Of a DNA stretch of 64,000 nt, positions 7,045 through 16,819 are shown piece by piece. The position numbers and the translations under genes are program-made. This DNA is from Treponema sp. GTDB taxonomy: Bacteria; Spirochaetota; Spirochaetia; Treponematales; Treponemataceae. The stretch spans positions 1 to 64,000 of the forward strand of contig JAFZYR010000020.1 in the NCBI GenBank assembly GCA_017616165.1, read 5' to 3'. Position 1 is the stretch's first letter. Each line of letters opens with the position of its first letter. Under the pieces are notes generated by a model. The model worked only from the letters and a program-made list of their open reading frames with translations. It was not told where the DNA came from and ran no database searches.

Positions 7045-8610
7045 ATGAAAAAGCTTTTGGGTTTATTTTTTGCAGTTGCAGCTGTAATTGCATTTGCAGC
7101 CTGCGCATCAAAATCAAGCGGTTCGACAAACGGACCGGACGATTATGAAAATGTTGAAGCAAAGCATTTTCCATTAATCAAAATTGTTTCAACAGAAAAC
7201 GGTGGAAATTCAGACTTTGTTCTTTCTCCGGTAGCAAAGCACGTAAAAGAAGCTCAACAGTCCTGGGGAGATTTTAGCAAGGCCCAGGCACCAGATCCAT
7301 GGTACGAAAAATGTCAGATCTGGGAAGACGATACAGACAAGGGAGCCGCCGAAGTTAAGGTCCGCGGAAACTGGACTACAAACTATGATAAAAAATCCCT
7401 CCGCATAAAATTTGCCAAGGGCAATAATCAGAATCTGGGTGGCATTCATGAAGGCGCTGCCTACAAAAACTGGGTGCTTCTTGCAGCTTACAAGGATGCC
7501 TCACTTTTGCGCGACGCCGTTGCCTTTCAGATGTACCGCAAAATGTTTACAGGCTATGCCAGCGACTGCCGCCTTGTAGAAGTAGAAGTTAATGGCATGA
7601 ACATGGGTGTATATCTGCTTGCCGAACAGCAGGAAGCCGAACGCATGGGCCTTACCGAACCGGAAAAGAAAGCTACCAACACAGACATCGGTTACCTTAT
7701 TGAATTTGACGATTATTATTATACAGAAGACGAAACCTTCCAGATGGATTATGTAGGCCCTGTTAAAGATTACGACGGCACAGTGCTTGAAGGCATTCAG
7801 GCTGGTTATACAATCAAAAGCGACATAACAGATAAGGCACAGAATGCTTTTATTTCCGGCTATATGAACAAGCTTTGGAAGATCTGCTACGAGGCTGTTT
7901 ACAATAAGAAATACTACAAGTTCAATTCTTCGTATGAGCTGGTTCAGTTTACACCGGAGGGTGCCGATGACAATGCAAAATGCTATGACTGCGTAAGCCG
8001 TGTGCTTGACCTTGGCTCTCTTGCCGATATGTATATTTTCAATGAATTAATCTGCGACCCTGATTTGTACCTCACAAGCTTTTTTATGAATATTGATTTT
8101 GCCCCTGGTAAAGATCAAAAGCTGCATTTTGAAGCCCCTTGGGATTTTGACTCAACCATGGGTAACAAAAGCTTTGCAATAGAAAGCACCCGTAACGAAA
8201 ACATGGACAAAATAAACATGAGCACAATTGACCAGATGTTCGCAGGCCTTTGCCAGACCGACGTAAACTGCTGGGACCCAAAAACCCACGGCAACCCATG
8301 GATGGTAATCTTTATCCGCCAGGCCTGGTTCCAGGATATGGTAAAGGAGCACTGGTCTGCCATAGATAAAGACGGCGTACTCTCTTACCTCCAAGGCTAC
8401 ATTGACGAATACTCCGCCCCGGAATACCAGAGTGTCTTTAACTACACCCGCACCCGTTGGGGCATCCCAGCCGGCGACCCGGAGCTTTGCCGTTCCAGCC
8501 AGCGCGCCGCCCTCAAATCTCAAGCCGCCTCCGCCACCTACCTCAAGGATTGGCTCACCACCCGCTTTGCCGCCACCGACGCCATCATTGCAGGCCTGAC
8601 CCCGCAGTAA
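7045..8610 (+). CDS. CotH-kinase-family lipoprotein
   Basis: A 521-residue exported lipoprotein: positively charged start, hydrophobic core and lipobox FAAC with Cys at about residue 20. The body matches the CotH fold: VRGNWTTNYDKKSLRIKFAK, NWVLLAAYKDASLLRDAVAF, VEVEVNGMNMGVYLLAEQ and LHFEAPWDFDSTMGN, the last carrying the Asp-rich active-site region. CotH proteins are atypical secreted kinases; in gut and rumen bacteria they are also found on surfaces or in fibre-degrading complexes. It is transcribed alone from the promoter at 6982-7012 and ends at a strong terminator. Its cellular target is unknown. Confidence 0.87.
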   Translation: MKKLLGLFFAVAAVIAFAACASKSSGSTNGPDDYENVEAKHFPLIKIVSTENGGNSDFVLSPVAKHVKEAQQSWGDFSKAQAPDPWYEKCQIWEDDTDKGAAEVKVRGNWTTNYDKKSLRIKFAKGNNQNLGGIHEGAAYKNWVLLAAYKDASLLRDAVAFQMYRKMFTGYASDCRLVEVEVNGMNMGVYLLAEQQEAERMGLTEPEKKATNTDIGYLIEFDDYYYTEDETFQMDYVGPVKDYDGTVLEGIQAGYTIKSDITDKAQNAFISGYMNKLWKICYEAVYNKKYYKFNSSYELVQFTPEGADDNAKCYDCVSRVLDLGSLADMYIFNELICDPDLYLTSFFMNIDFAPGKDQKLHFEAPWDFDSTMGNKSFAIESTRNENMDKINMSTIDQMFAGLCQTDVNCWDPKTHGNPWMVIFIRQAWFQDMVKEHWSAIDKDGVLSYLQGYIDEYSAPEYQSVFNYTRTRWGIPAGDPELCRSSQRAALKSQAASATYLKDWLTTRFAATDAIIAGLTPQ

Positions 8611-8655
8611 GCTTGTAAGCTTTTTATATACAAAGTGCCTTGGAGTTACCCCGGG

Positions 8656-8687
8656 AGTGCCTCGGTGTAACCCGGGCACTTTTTTTT
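8656..8687 (+). terminator. Rho-independent terminator after the CotH-like gene
   Basis: A hairpin with arms AGTGCCTCGG (8656-8665) and CCCGGGCACT (8671-8680), one mismatch and one wobble, followed by seven Ts. A nearly identical 22-nt unit begins at 8634, so the outer AAAGTGCC (8632-8639) can also pair with GGCACTTT (8675-8682). Confidence 0.85.
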
Positions 8688-8712
8688 CATCATATACAGA
8701 ATCCAAAAGTTA

Positions 8713-9759
8713 TCAATATACAGGAATAATAGCCTGTATACACAAATCCGTATATTTATCACCAGGGTAAACTTCCAGAATTGTAATTTCTAGAGTTGTA
8801 TATTTTTTTTCTGTAATATCAAGACTATTAAGATAAATAATCTGCTTTTCAGAAGTATCCTTCAACAAGAATTCTGAAGAAGTACCGGTTTCAAGATTTT
8901 TTATTTTAATCCTTTTTACCCTGGAATTAGCTTTATATAAATCTGGTCTCTCTTTAGATTGAAAACCGTTATATAAAGCTAATTGCAATTTGTTGTGACC
9001 AAGAGTCTTTATTTGAATAGTATCATTTATACCATACCCGTTAGCTGATGCCCAAGGCAGTCCTTGTTCAGATTCAAGATTATCTGCTCCATAAACTGCT
9101 GTTCGTTCAACTAAAAAAGAGGATGCTGTATATGAAGTATATGGCATTATCCATTCTGTATAATCAAATTGCACCAAATTACCATTCTGATCTGCATACT
9201 CTATTTTACAGTCATCCAGCAGTTTTACATGAAATACATCACCTTTCTTATCGGCAATCTTATAATGCTGTTGTTTTGCTGTAGAAAAAAGATATAACGA
9301 AATGGTTTGATCTGGCATAATACCTTTATCAGAATTCCAGGTATCACCAAACAATACTAAATTGTCATAATCCTTTGCCCAAATTGAAACTTGTTTTTTC
9401 ATATCAAAAAAAGGCTCTGTAATTGTATCTTTCTTTACATCATAAATAAAAGTCTGCTCAAACCCTAACGCAGAAAAGCAAAAAGAATATTTATTTTCAT
9501 TTATTTCAGTTACCTCAAGTAATTCTACATAGTCTGCAGGCTCAAATATAATTTCTTTTTGCTTATTTAAAATTACAGGATTTAGAGTATAATCAACAGG
9601 ATTCAGACTAACTTCAAATTCATTGTTTTGAAATTTAAAAGTATTGACCTTTTGTTGCCAAATAGCAATAAGAATAGACTTATTTTCTTTAGCAAAAGCA
9701 TTGATAAAAGTCAGGGTTAATAATAGTAAAATTCCAATTAATTTCTTACAGATTTTCAT
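8713..9759 (-). CDS. Secreted protein with putative NADase-type glycan-binding domain; last gene of the T2SS/Rhs operon
   Basis: A 348-residue protein with a clear signal peptide (hydrophobic run ending FINAFA, residues 8-23) and no lipobox, so it is periplasmic or secreted. The last ~125 residues (PWASANGYGINDTIQIKT, LALYNGFQSK, SRVKRIKIKNL, VYPGDKYTDLCIQAI) resemble the beta-sandwich 'NADase-type glycan-binding' domain found with bacterial surface proteins. The first 200 residues match nothing I recognise. The start codon lies 2 nt after the Rhs stop, the weak Shine-Dalgarno suggests coupling to Rhs translation, and the base composition is as AT-rich as the Rhs tip. Its position fits a periplasmic immunity protein or a cell-surface adaptor for the Rhs effector; that is inference. 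Confidence 0.65.
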   Translation of the reverse strand: MKICKKLIGILLLLTLTFINAFAKENKSILIAIWQQKVNTFKFQNNEFEVSLNPVDYTLNPVILNKQKEIIFEPADYVELLEVTEINENKYSFCFSALGFEQTFIYDVKKDTITEPFFDMKKQVSIWAKDYDNLVLFGDTWNSDKGIMPDQTISLYLFSTAKQQHYKIADKKGDVFHVKLLDDCKIEYADQNGNLVQFDYTEWIMPYTSYTASSFLVERTAVYGADNLESEQGLPWASANGYGINDTIQIKTLGHNKLQLALYNGFQSKERPDLYKANSRVKRIKIKNLETGTSSEFLLKDTSEKQIIYLNSLDITEKKYTTLEITILEVYPGDKYTDLCIQAIIPVY

Positions 9760-9761
9760 AG

Positions 9762-12700
9762 TTATTTATTTTTTTCTCCTCCTGTAACAATGATTTTGCT
9801 TGAGCCAGGATCTACAGATTCATTCATTGTGACACACATAAGTAAATAATTCATATCAGCTTTATATTTAATACCAATACAACCATTTGTATTACTATAA
9901 TTAGTTAAATGGATTTGATATCCACCATCTTCTACGATAGTTCCATCTGTTGCTTTTAACTGTTGTGTTGCAGCTGTTGTTATCCATTGATTACCATAAT
10001 TTGGACTGTCAGGAATAGGGTTTGTTTTTGTTCCCGTAATTTTATAAGTGCCATTTGGAAATTGAGTAGGATTTGTTTTTTTATCACCTGTTTCTTGAGT
10101 TCTTGATGTATCAGTATTTTTTGTTGGATCATGAGAGACAACAGCTGTAGTTACTTTTATTTCCCTTTTATCAACAATTCCATTTGCTCTAAGTTCTACA
10201 GTCATAATCTGAGTATCCTTATTAACTGTCAATACTAATTCCAACCCCCACAAATCCACAAAGTTCACCGGGTCGTTGTTTACGTAGGCAAACCAGTTGG
10301 AGCCGTCGCGAACAGGGTCTACAGTTGTAAAGCGGGCGGACTCCGGCTGGTAGTCGCGGTAGCCGTAGTTGTATAGACGGGAAATCGGGTCCTGCTGCTT
10401 ACCAAGATAACCAAAGTCTGTTGATCCAGAAAGGCTCCCCTGTATAAGAGAACCAAAGGCATCGTAGGTATAGCCGGCAAGCTGGTAGCCGCTGGAATCG
10501 CAGACTGCTGCAACGCTGCCAAAAAGGTCTGTTATAAAATACTGGCTGCCTCCATTTGAAGCCTGAGCTGCAAGTGTACCATTGGCGCTTATCTGAGTGC
10601 GCTCGCCGTAGTAGCGGGATGAAGTTGTTCTGTAGGTGTCATCATCAAGATAAATATAACGGGAGGAGTCATTCATATATTCGTCATCAAGATATCGGTA
10701 ACGCTCACCTGTAGGCTTTCCGGAAGCTCCCCACCTTATGCCGGTTTCGTTGCTGTCGGTAAATAGTCCGTTTGCAAAGACAGGACTTTGCTTGATTACA
10801 TCAAAGGTAAAACCATCATACAAGGTTCTTAGTGCGCTCTGGTCTATATCCTGTACAATAAGGCGCCTGCCCATTGCATCGTAAGCATACAAAGTCTGGG
10901 TATATTCCCTTGCACTTTTATCTGTCACCTCACAAAAAATTACACGGTTCTGGGAATTGTAAGCATACTTAGTAGTCTTCCCTGCACTCTCTTGTGTCAA
11001 AAGATTTCCGGCCTTGTCATAAGTGTAAATTACATAAGGCTGACCACGTGAGCCACTTGAAACAAGACAGTTTTCTTTATCATAGCTGTATTCAATTTTT
11101 CCAAAATCTGTTGTCTTTGAAATACGGTTACCGTTGCCATCATAGGCATAGCTTTCCTTTATAAATATCTGAAGATTAGTTAGAACCGAAGCCAGACCAT
11201 ACTGCATTGAATTGAGCAGTGGAACTAACTGTGAATGGATTTGTGATGACAGGAATTTATTTTCACCAGCTTGTGCAGTAACAGGCAGCCCGTTTGTTTC
11301 TGCTTCTTCAGTGAGCTTTTGAAGATGCTCCTGTGTATAAGGATAGTAAACCACAGAAAGCTGGCCTTTTTTATTGTATTCGTATAACGTAACACGGCCG
11401 GCGTTGTCTACGGTTGCAGTGCGTTTTCCGTCTTCCCCATAGACATAACCTTCTCCCCAGAGCAGTTCTCCGCGTTCTGATTTTTGGACCTTTACGATTA
11501 CGCGTCCTGCTCTGTCATAGAGAGTTTCTTCCCTTGTTCCGTTTGCATACTTTCTCAATACTTCCAATCCATTTATGTTATAGCCTAATTGTACACGCAC
11601 TCTCTGCTTATTGTCAAAGATTTCTTTAACTTCATTATTTTTTCCATATGTGTATATAGTTTCACGATTTGTACTGTAAAGCCTTGTCCTGTTGCCCGCC
11701 TGGTCATATTCAAAATAAATTTCTTCATCTGTGGTTACATCCTTTTGATATACAAGTCGGCCACCTGCATCATAGTTATAAACTGATGAACCATAAGCGT
11801 TTGAGGCCCGGATTATGTTTCCCATTGCATCGTACTCAAAACGATTTTCACTTCCGTCTGAATAATGAACAGTCCGAACCGTTCTGTCCTGTGAAAAAGT
11901 TATGACAGTCGTACTTCCGTCAAAGCCTGTCTGTCCGTCATTCTGACCTTCGGCATCATAAGTATAGGATTGAACAAGTCCGTTTCTGTTGTACTCAGCT
12001 GTAAGCCGCCCAAAGTCATCGTAGCTATAGATGTATGCTTCTCCGTTTCCGTCGGTAACTGTTACAGTGTGATTATCTGCCCCGTAATCATAAGACTCAA
12101 TAATTTCTCCACCACACGAAACACTAAGCAGCCGGCCCCCATTATCATACCTATAGGATTTTTCGCTGTCTGCACGGGAACGCTCCTGCAACAGTCTTCC
12201 TGCCTTATCATAAACTGCGCAATATACCGTTCCGCAAGCATCGGTGACTTTTTCTAAAAGCCCGAGATAATTATAATAATACTGTGTCTGAGCCCCGTCT
12301 GGCTGAACTACTCTGCACACTTTGCCAAGTGCATTATATTCATAGCTTGTTTTATTATCATAGCCGTCATAAGACGCAGTCATTTGATTCTGACAGTCAT
12401 ATTCAAAACGCCTTGTATTTCCATTGCCGTCCGTCTGACTTATTACATTTCCAAAGGCATCAAGCTGATTTATTGTTTTGTATTTTCCACCCTCGGTAAC
12501 GGTAACTGTCCTTCCATCCTGGGAATAATCATAGGTCACATAATAAATAGCGCCATATTCATCTGGCGTGCTTCCTGTTATCTGCTTTGTTATGCGTCCA
12601 AGGCTGTCATATTCATACAATACCTTTTGAACTTCACCCTGAATGCTGCTTACACGTCCCATATTATCGTAGTTATAATATGTAGTTTTATTATAGCGGT

Positions 12701-15575
12701 CCGTAGTATATTTAATGCTACTGTCTGGATAATAAGCGCTTTTTGTAAATTCTCCGCCTTCTTCGCCTGCCTGAGTAACATTGCCATTTTGATAAACATA
12801 CTTGTACCAGCCTCCGTGACTGGACTGCTCCCCGTTTAATCGTCCGGCCGGAGTATAAGACATCTGCCTTACAATATTGTTTGCGTCTGTCGTCTTCCGC
12901 AGATTTCCGAAGCTGTCATATTCAAAGATAAGCTCAAAGCCAAGTGCATCGGTTACTGTAAGACGTTTTTTGTTGTCCGATAAAAAATTTGAATTGTAAG
13001 TCTGGCATGAGACATTTTCATTTACCTGTAAAGGCTCATCCACCGTATCGGTCTTGAATTGTTGTATTTTGTAAACTTGTCCGTCCTGATATTCATAAAG
13101 CGTAACCCAGCATTCTGCACCATGATTAATTTGAGTCCGGAGCTTTCCTTCCGGTGTGTAAACATATGATAAAACAAGCGTCTGGGTATTATCATCGCCC
13201 GTGTATATTCTAAGCGGCAGATGCCTTTTGTCATATTCTATCCTTGTTTTATGGACAATACCTGTTACCCTATCCTTTTGAATAACCTGAGTCATATCCT
13301 TGCGGCCATTTGTAACATAAGTTGTTTCAAGCCCGTTGTAATCACGTCTTATTACGCTGTGCCCTTGATATTCGTATTCAGATATAACCTTGTCTGCTAT
13401 CGTTACCTTAGTTACCCGGTTGCGCTTGTCATATTCATATTCAGTTTTAATGCCACCGCAAAGCTCATATTCAAGATTCCCAAAATCATCATATTTATAA
13501 GTAGTTGTAACATTCTGCTGTCCGTGTACTGTGCGCCATTCAACCTGGCCATGCTGATTCACACACAGTGTATAAACCGTTTCACCACCGATGCTACAGG
13601 AAACAATATTTCCTTTTTCATCTATTCCATAGCTTGTGACAAGGCCATCACGGTCGGTATATTCTTGAACCTGATTGTATTTATCATAAACCCAGCTTTC
13701 ACTTGAACCATCGCTGTAGTTGGCGGCGGTACGGTTTCCTCTTTTGTCATAGCGGTAGGTTGTGGTATTTCCGTTTTCCTTTACGCTCACAAGATTTCCA
13801 TCTGTGTCATATCCGTTTATTATAACTGTATTATCCGGACGATGTTCTTCCTTTGTTCTGTGATTTTCGTCATATATATAAACTGTCTGATTACCATCGT
13901 GGTCGGTATATACTGTTTTATTTTCTGCCGGATAATAATCAAAGGTTTCTTCAAAATCTTCTTCATTTTTTGTTGCAGTTGCAAGCACGCACCCGTCATT
14001 AGTTACCTGACCATAAACAAATTCAACAAAGCTGTTGTCGCATTTGTAAAGATGTGTAAGCCGGCCACCACTATCATATTTCATAGTTACAGTGTCACCG
14101 TCTGTATCGGTAACTAAGGTAAGCTTGTTTCCTTCATACCCGTAAACCACACATTCTTCAGACGTGCGTTTGTTTACAATTGAACCAATATACTTTCCTT
14201 TATAACTGACTGTATAGCCTTCTCCAAAAGAATCAGAAATTGCGGTTATCTTTCCATCGTTACCGCGGGTAATACTCACGCTGTTTGAGTTTCGGTCTGT
14301 CACCTTTATAAGAAAACCGTTTGCGTCAAAATCTTTTATGATTCCGTCATACTGGATAACCTTATAGCCTTGACCACTTAAAGTGCATTCCTCAATCAGT
14401 GTGTCGCCTTTGCAAATCCACACTTCGCTACCGTCAGAAGTTTCCGTTAGCAGATGAGGATAACCCGCTTCATCAATTACAGTAAGAGTATCCAGTCCTG
14501 TCTCTTCATACGACAAGTCCATGCCCTCAAACATTACATACCGGTTTTTGATTTTGCGTGCTTCAGATTTTGAAACAAGTGAATTGTATTCCTGCAGCTT
14601 CGTTTGTGCGTCCAGGAGCAGAGTCCGATAATTATTATAAACACCAATGTCATTTTCCAGCTGCGAAATAGATGAAGCAATATGATTGTATTTATTTATG
14701 ACGTTTTGCATATGAGTGGCAGCCGCAGTCTTAAGTGATGTAATTACCGCGTGAGCCTCATAAGGCCGTGAACCCATTTCCAAGCCCACTACTAAATAAT
14801 AAAGGTTGTCGGCACTACGTATATTACTAAAGGCATTTTCTTTTCTTGACTCGAGTGAGCTCACAGCACCATCAAGACTGCCAACGCCATACACACTTTG
14901 TATAGCATTCTCCAGAATACTAACCAGAGAAGTCAGCTCCTCAACATAATTCTCCATCGCCTGCAGCCTTTGTTCTGCACCGGAAAGAGTTCCAAGTATA
15001 ATTCTTTGATCAAGATCTGTAACCCAACCGTAACCCATGCTGGAAGTTTTATAATTCTGCGAGGAGTAGCTGCGCTTTACTTCAATTCTTCCGTTACTTA
15101 TATCGGTTTCATCCTGCTCATAAGAACCAAGCGAATGCTTTACCGGATCTCCATCAACCGGCAGCTCCTTTTGTTCAAGGTTTTCCTGAGAGGCCTGCTG
15201 ATTCTGTTCTGTCTTAAGATCCTGATTTTCAGCCGCCTTATCTGACGCTTCCTTCCCGGCTGCAACAGCACCTTGGGCCTGTGTAACCTCTGATCCAAGA
15301 CCGCTGCCCGGAGAAACAATACTACTGTCTTTTCCCTTTTCCTCCTCAAGATTTTTTTGAGCCATGGCTGCCTGTGCCAGATAAAAGGCATTCATTTCTT
15401 CATCATCAATCGGTTCTACTTCCTCAACAGGTTCGTCTACATGTCCCCAGTGAACAAATCCGTTATCATCAACATAATAATATTCCGCATAAAGATAGCT
15501 CTGGGATTTTACTGCAAACATATACCAGAACACACCAAAGAAAAAAATTATTTTGTAGAGCTTTAAGCTTTTCAT
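9762..15575 (-). CDS. Rhs/YD-repeat protein with L,D-transpeptidase-like C-terminal tip
   Basis: A 1937-residue protein. A hydrophobic signal-like N-terminus (residues 7-30) precedes a low-complexity linker. A DUF6531-type start (GDPVKHSLGSYEQDETDIS, near 142) is split by a coiled-coil insertion at about 196-342. Over 1300 residues of YD/Rhs repeats follow (YDSLGRITKQ, YDAMGRRLIV and similar), then the core end around LGKQQDPISRLYNYGYRDYQ and NDPVNFVDLWGLE. The last ~158 residues, coded by more AT-rich DNA (9762 to about 10240), contain FPNGTYKI and YQIHLTNYSNTNGCIGIKY, like the HIS-x-GCxR active site of YkuD peptidoglycan enzymes. Rhs shells enclose toxin tips. The start has GGGGTGG upstream. 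Confidence 0.9.
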   Translation of the reverse strand: MKSLKLYKIIFFFGVFWYMFAVKSQSYLYAEYYYVDDNGFVHWGHVDEPVEEVEPIDDEEMNAFYLAQAAMAQKNLEEEKGKDSSIVSPGSGLGSEVTQAQGAVAAGKEASDKAAENQDLKTEQNQQASQENLEQKELPVDGDPVKHSLGSYEQDETDISNGRIEVKRSYSSQNYKTSSMGYGWVTDLDQRIILGTLSGAEQRLQAMENYVEELTSLVSILENAIQSVYGVGSLDGAVSSLESRKENAFSNIRSADNLYYLVVGLEMGSRPYEAHAVITSLKTAAATHMQNVINKYNHIASSISQLENDIGVYNNYRTLLLDAQTKLQEYNSLVSKSEARKIKNRYVMFEGMDLSYEETGLDTLTVIDEAGYPHLLTETSDGSEVWICKGDTLIEECTLSGQGYKVIQYDGIIKDFDANGFLIKVTDRNSNSVSITRGNDGKITAISDSFGEGYTVSYKGKYIGSIVNKRTSEECVVYGYEGNKLTLVTDTDGDTVTMKYDSGGRLTHLYKCDNSFVEFVYGQVTNDGCVLATATKNEEDFEETFDYYPAENKTVYTDHDGNQTVYIYDENHRTKEEHRPDNTVIINGYDTDGNLVSVKENGNTTTYRYDKRGNRTAANYSDGSSESWVYDKYNQVQEYTDRDGLVTSYGIDEKGNIVSCSIGGETVYTLCVNQHGQVEWRTVHGQQNVTTTYKYDDFGNLEYELCGGIKTEYEYDKRNRVTKVTIADKVISEYEYQGHSVIRRDYNGLETTYVTNGRKDMTQVIQKDRVTGIVHKTRIEYDKRHLPLRIYTGDDNTQTLVLSYVYTPEGKLRTQINHGAECWVTLYEYQDGQVYKIQQFKTDTVDEPLQVNENVSCQTYNSNFLSDNKKRLTVTDALGFELIFEYDSFGNLRKTTDANNIVRQMSYTPAGRLNGEQSSHGGWYKYVYQNGNVTQAGEEGGEFTKSAYYPDSSIKYTTDRYNKTTYYNYDNMGRVSSIQGEVQKVLYEYDSLGRITKQITGSTPDEYGAIYYVTYDYSQDGRTVTVTEGGKYKTINQLDAFGNVISQTDGNGNTRRFEYDCQNQMTASYDGYDNKTSYEYNALGKVCRVVQPDGAQTQYYYNYLGLLEKVTDACGTVYCAVYDKAGRLLQERSRADSEKSYRYDNGGRLLSVSCGGEIIESYDYGADNHTVTVTDGNGEAYIYSYDDFGRLTAEYNRNGLVQSYTYDAEGQNDGQTGFDGSTTVITFSQDRTVRTVHYSDGSENRFEYDAMGNIIRASNAYGSSVYNYDAGGRLVYQKDVTTDEEIYFEYDQAGNRTRLYSTNRETIYTYGKNNEVKEIFDNKQRVRVQLGYNINGLEVLRKYANGTREETLYDRAGRVIVKVQKSERGELLWGEGYVYGEDGKRTATVDNAGRVTLYEYNKKGQLSVVYYPYTQEHLQKLTEEAETNGLPVTAQAGENKFLSSQIHSQLVPLLNSMQYGLASVLTNLQIFIKESYAYDGNGNRISKTTDFGKIEYSYDKENCLVSSGSRGQPYVIYTYDKAGNLLTQESAGKTTKYAYNSQNRVIFCEVTDKSAREYTQTLYAYDAMGRRLIVQDIDQSALRTLYDGFTFDVIKQSPVFANGLFTDSNETGIRWGASGKPTGERYRYLDDEYMNDSSRYIYLDDDTYRTTSSRYYGERTQISANGTLAAQASNGGSQYFITDLFGSVAAVCDSSGYQLAGYTYDAFGSLIQGSLSGSTDFGYLGKQQDPISRLYNYGYRDYQPESARFTTVDPVRDGSNWFAYVNNDPVNFVDLWGLELVLTVNKDTQIMTVELRANGIVDKREIKVTTAVVSHDPTKNTDTSRTQETGDKKTNPTQFPNGTYKITGTKTNPIPDSPNYGNQWITTAATQQLKATDGTIVEDGGYQIHLTNYSNTNGCIGIKYKADMNYLLMCVTMNESVDPGSSKIIVTGGEKNK

Positions 15576-15599
15576 ACACCACCCCTTTTTTTGAAAAAT

Positions 15600-16817
15600 C
15601 TAAAAAACTGTATAGAATAATTTATCCAGAAGACTTCCGGAATTGCCGTTAATAGTCGGTACCCACCACAGGCTTTCCTTTACAAAGGCACATTGATCGG
15701 TCTGAGACTCATCCTTAATGTATGCAAGAGAATGTGTTACAGTCGTTGTTGAATACGAAAGCTTTGGAATAAAATGAATGCTCGCCGCAAGTCCCTCCGT
15801 TTGTTCCATGAGCCCTCCGGCTGCAAGAGCCAGTGAAGCCACGCTGCTTTTAGCATAAAGCTGAGCCATTGAATAAATATCCAGAAACATATCGCAGGGA
15901 TACTGATTATGACTATAAGACCTGCAGTTCAATAGCGCATCGTAAACTGATTTTTGAGAAACGGAATCTGTAACTGTATTTGCAAGCTCCTTTGCAAAAT
16001 CCTCCAGAGCCAGCACCATAGAATCAAGCCTGGCATTTTCAAAAACTGTTGCTCCGCTGACACAGACATCTGCCATGGACTTTGCAATCTGACAGTTACA
16101 GCAGTCTGAATCAAAAGGACACTCTTCAAGCGCTTTGAGTAGCCCCGTATAATTCCAGCCCGTACACAAGGTTAAGCCTGCACTTCCTACTGTGTAAGCG
16201 GCACAAGACTTAAGCTCATAAACAGTTTCTATGGTACCGCCAAAGCAGGTGTCAAAACCAATAACAGATAATTCCGCATCCTTTAGAGCAAGGTACAAAT
16301 TATGAACACTCATAAAGGACTGGGTTTTATCATCAATTGCAACCGCGCGTCCTGTACCATGCCCCCACATAATCAGAGCATATCTTTGAGCAGGGTAAGT
16401 CTCCCTGGAAAATTCTATAAAGCTTTTTAATACCCTGTTGTTTGACATATCAAGCTCTGTCTGAGTACTGCAGGAAAGCCCAAGCCTTGGACAATCCAGT
16501 TGCTTTAATTCATTATTTCCTGCTTCAAAAAGCCTTGTGTCTGTCCAGTTACCGTCGGTTTCATCATAGCCTTCGGAGCGATCAAGAAGCACCACAACCT
16601 TAACCTTATAACAGTCAGCAACTTTTATATCGTTGAGATTCTGTAGGGCATAGGCTTCAAGGTCGTTATCAGCCGCCATATAAATCATAAGAGTGAGTTC
16701 TGCCTGTGTAATTTCTGGTTCTTCCTCTTCTACAATCTGGCTGCCAGTTACAAAGCCCTGCTGCATACACGAAGTAAAAAGCATGAATATTAATAGAAAG
16801 AAAACATTTTTTTTCAT
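15600..16817 (-). CDS. Clostripain-family (C11) cysteine protease, lipoprotein
   Basis: About 405 residues. The lipobox FTSC gives Cys near residue 17, so the protein is membrane-anchored outside the cytoplasm. The C11 fold is seen in LTLMIYMAADNDLEAYALQN, VVVLLDRSEGYDET, the catalytic His in ALIMWGHGTGRA and the catalytic Cys in VIGFDTCFGGTIE. Clostripain-type enzymes cleave after Arg or Lys. The ATG at 16817 is preferred over one at 16823 because AGGGGG (16825-16830) is then 7 nt upstream. It starts 2 nt after the upstream lipoprotein gene and ends 24 nt before rhs, so it may process the exported Rhs protein or other surface proteins; that is inference. Confidence 0.88.
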   Translation of the reverse strand: MKKNVFFLLIFMLFTSCMQQGFVTGSQIVEEEEPEITQAELTLMIYMAADNDLEAYALQNLNDIKVADCYKVKVVVLLDRSEGYDETDGNWTDTRLFEAGNNELKQLDCPRLGLSCSTQTELDMSNNRVLKSFIEFSRETYPAQRYALIMWGHGTGRAVAIDDKTQSFMSVHNLYLALKDAELSVIGFDTCFGGTIETVYELKSCAAYTVGSAGLTLCTGWNYTGLLKALEECPFDSDCCNCQIAKSMADVCVSGATVFENARLDSMVLALEDFAKELANTVTDSVSQKSVYDALLNCRSYSHNQYPCDMFLDIYSMAQLYAKSSVASLALAAGGLMEQTEGLAASIHFIPKLSYSTTTVTHSLAYIKDESQTDQCAFVKESLWWVPTINGNSGSLLDKLFYTVF

Positions 16818-16819
16818 AA

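Noticed and set aside
8713-9759. An NAD-degrading enzyme
   Set aside because: The C-terminal domain resembles the glycan-binding module named after NADases, but no NAD-glycohydrolase catalytic motif is visible.
11414-15652. Many plus-strand open frames of 65-160 codons opposite the Rhs gene
   Set aside because: They are antisense shadows created by the repeat structure and codon bias of the Rhs gene; none has a family motif or a ribosome site of note.
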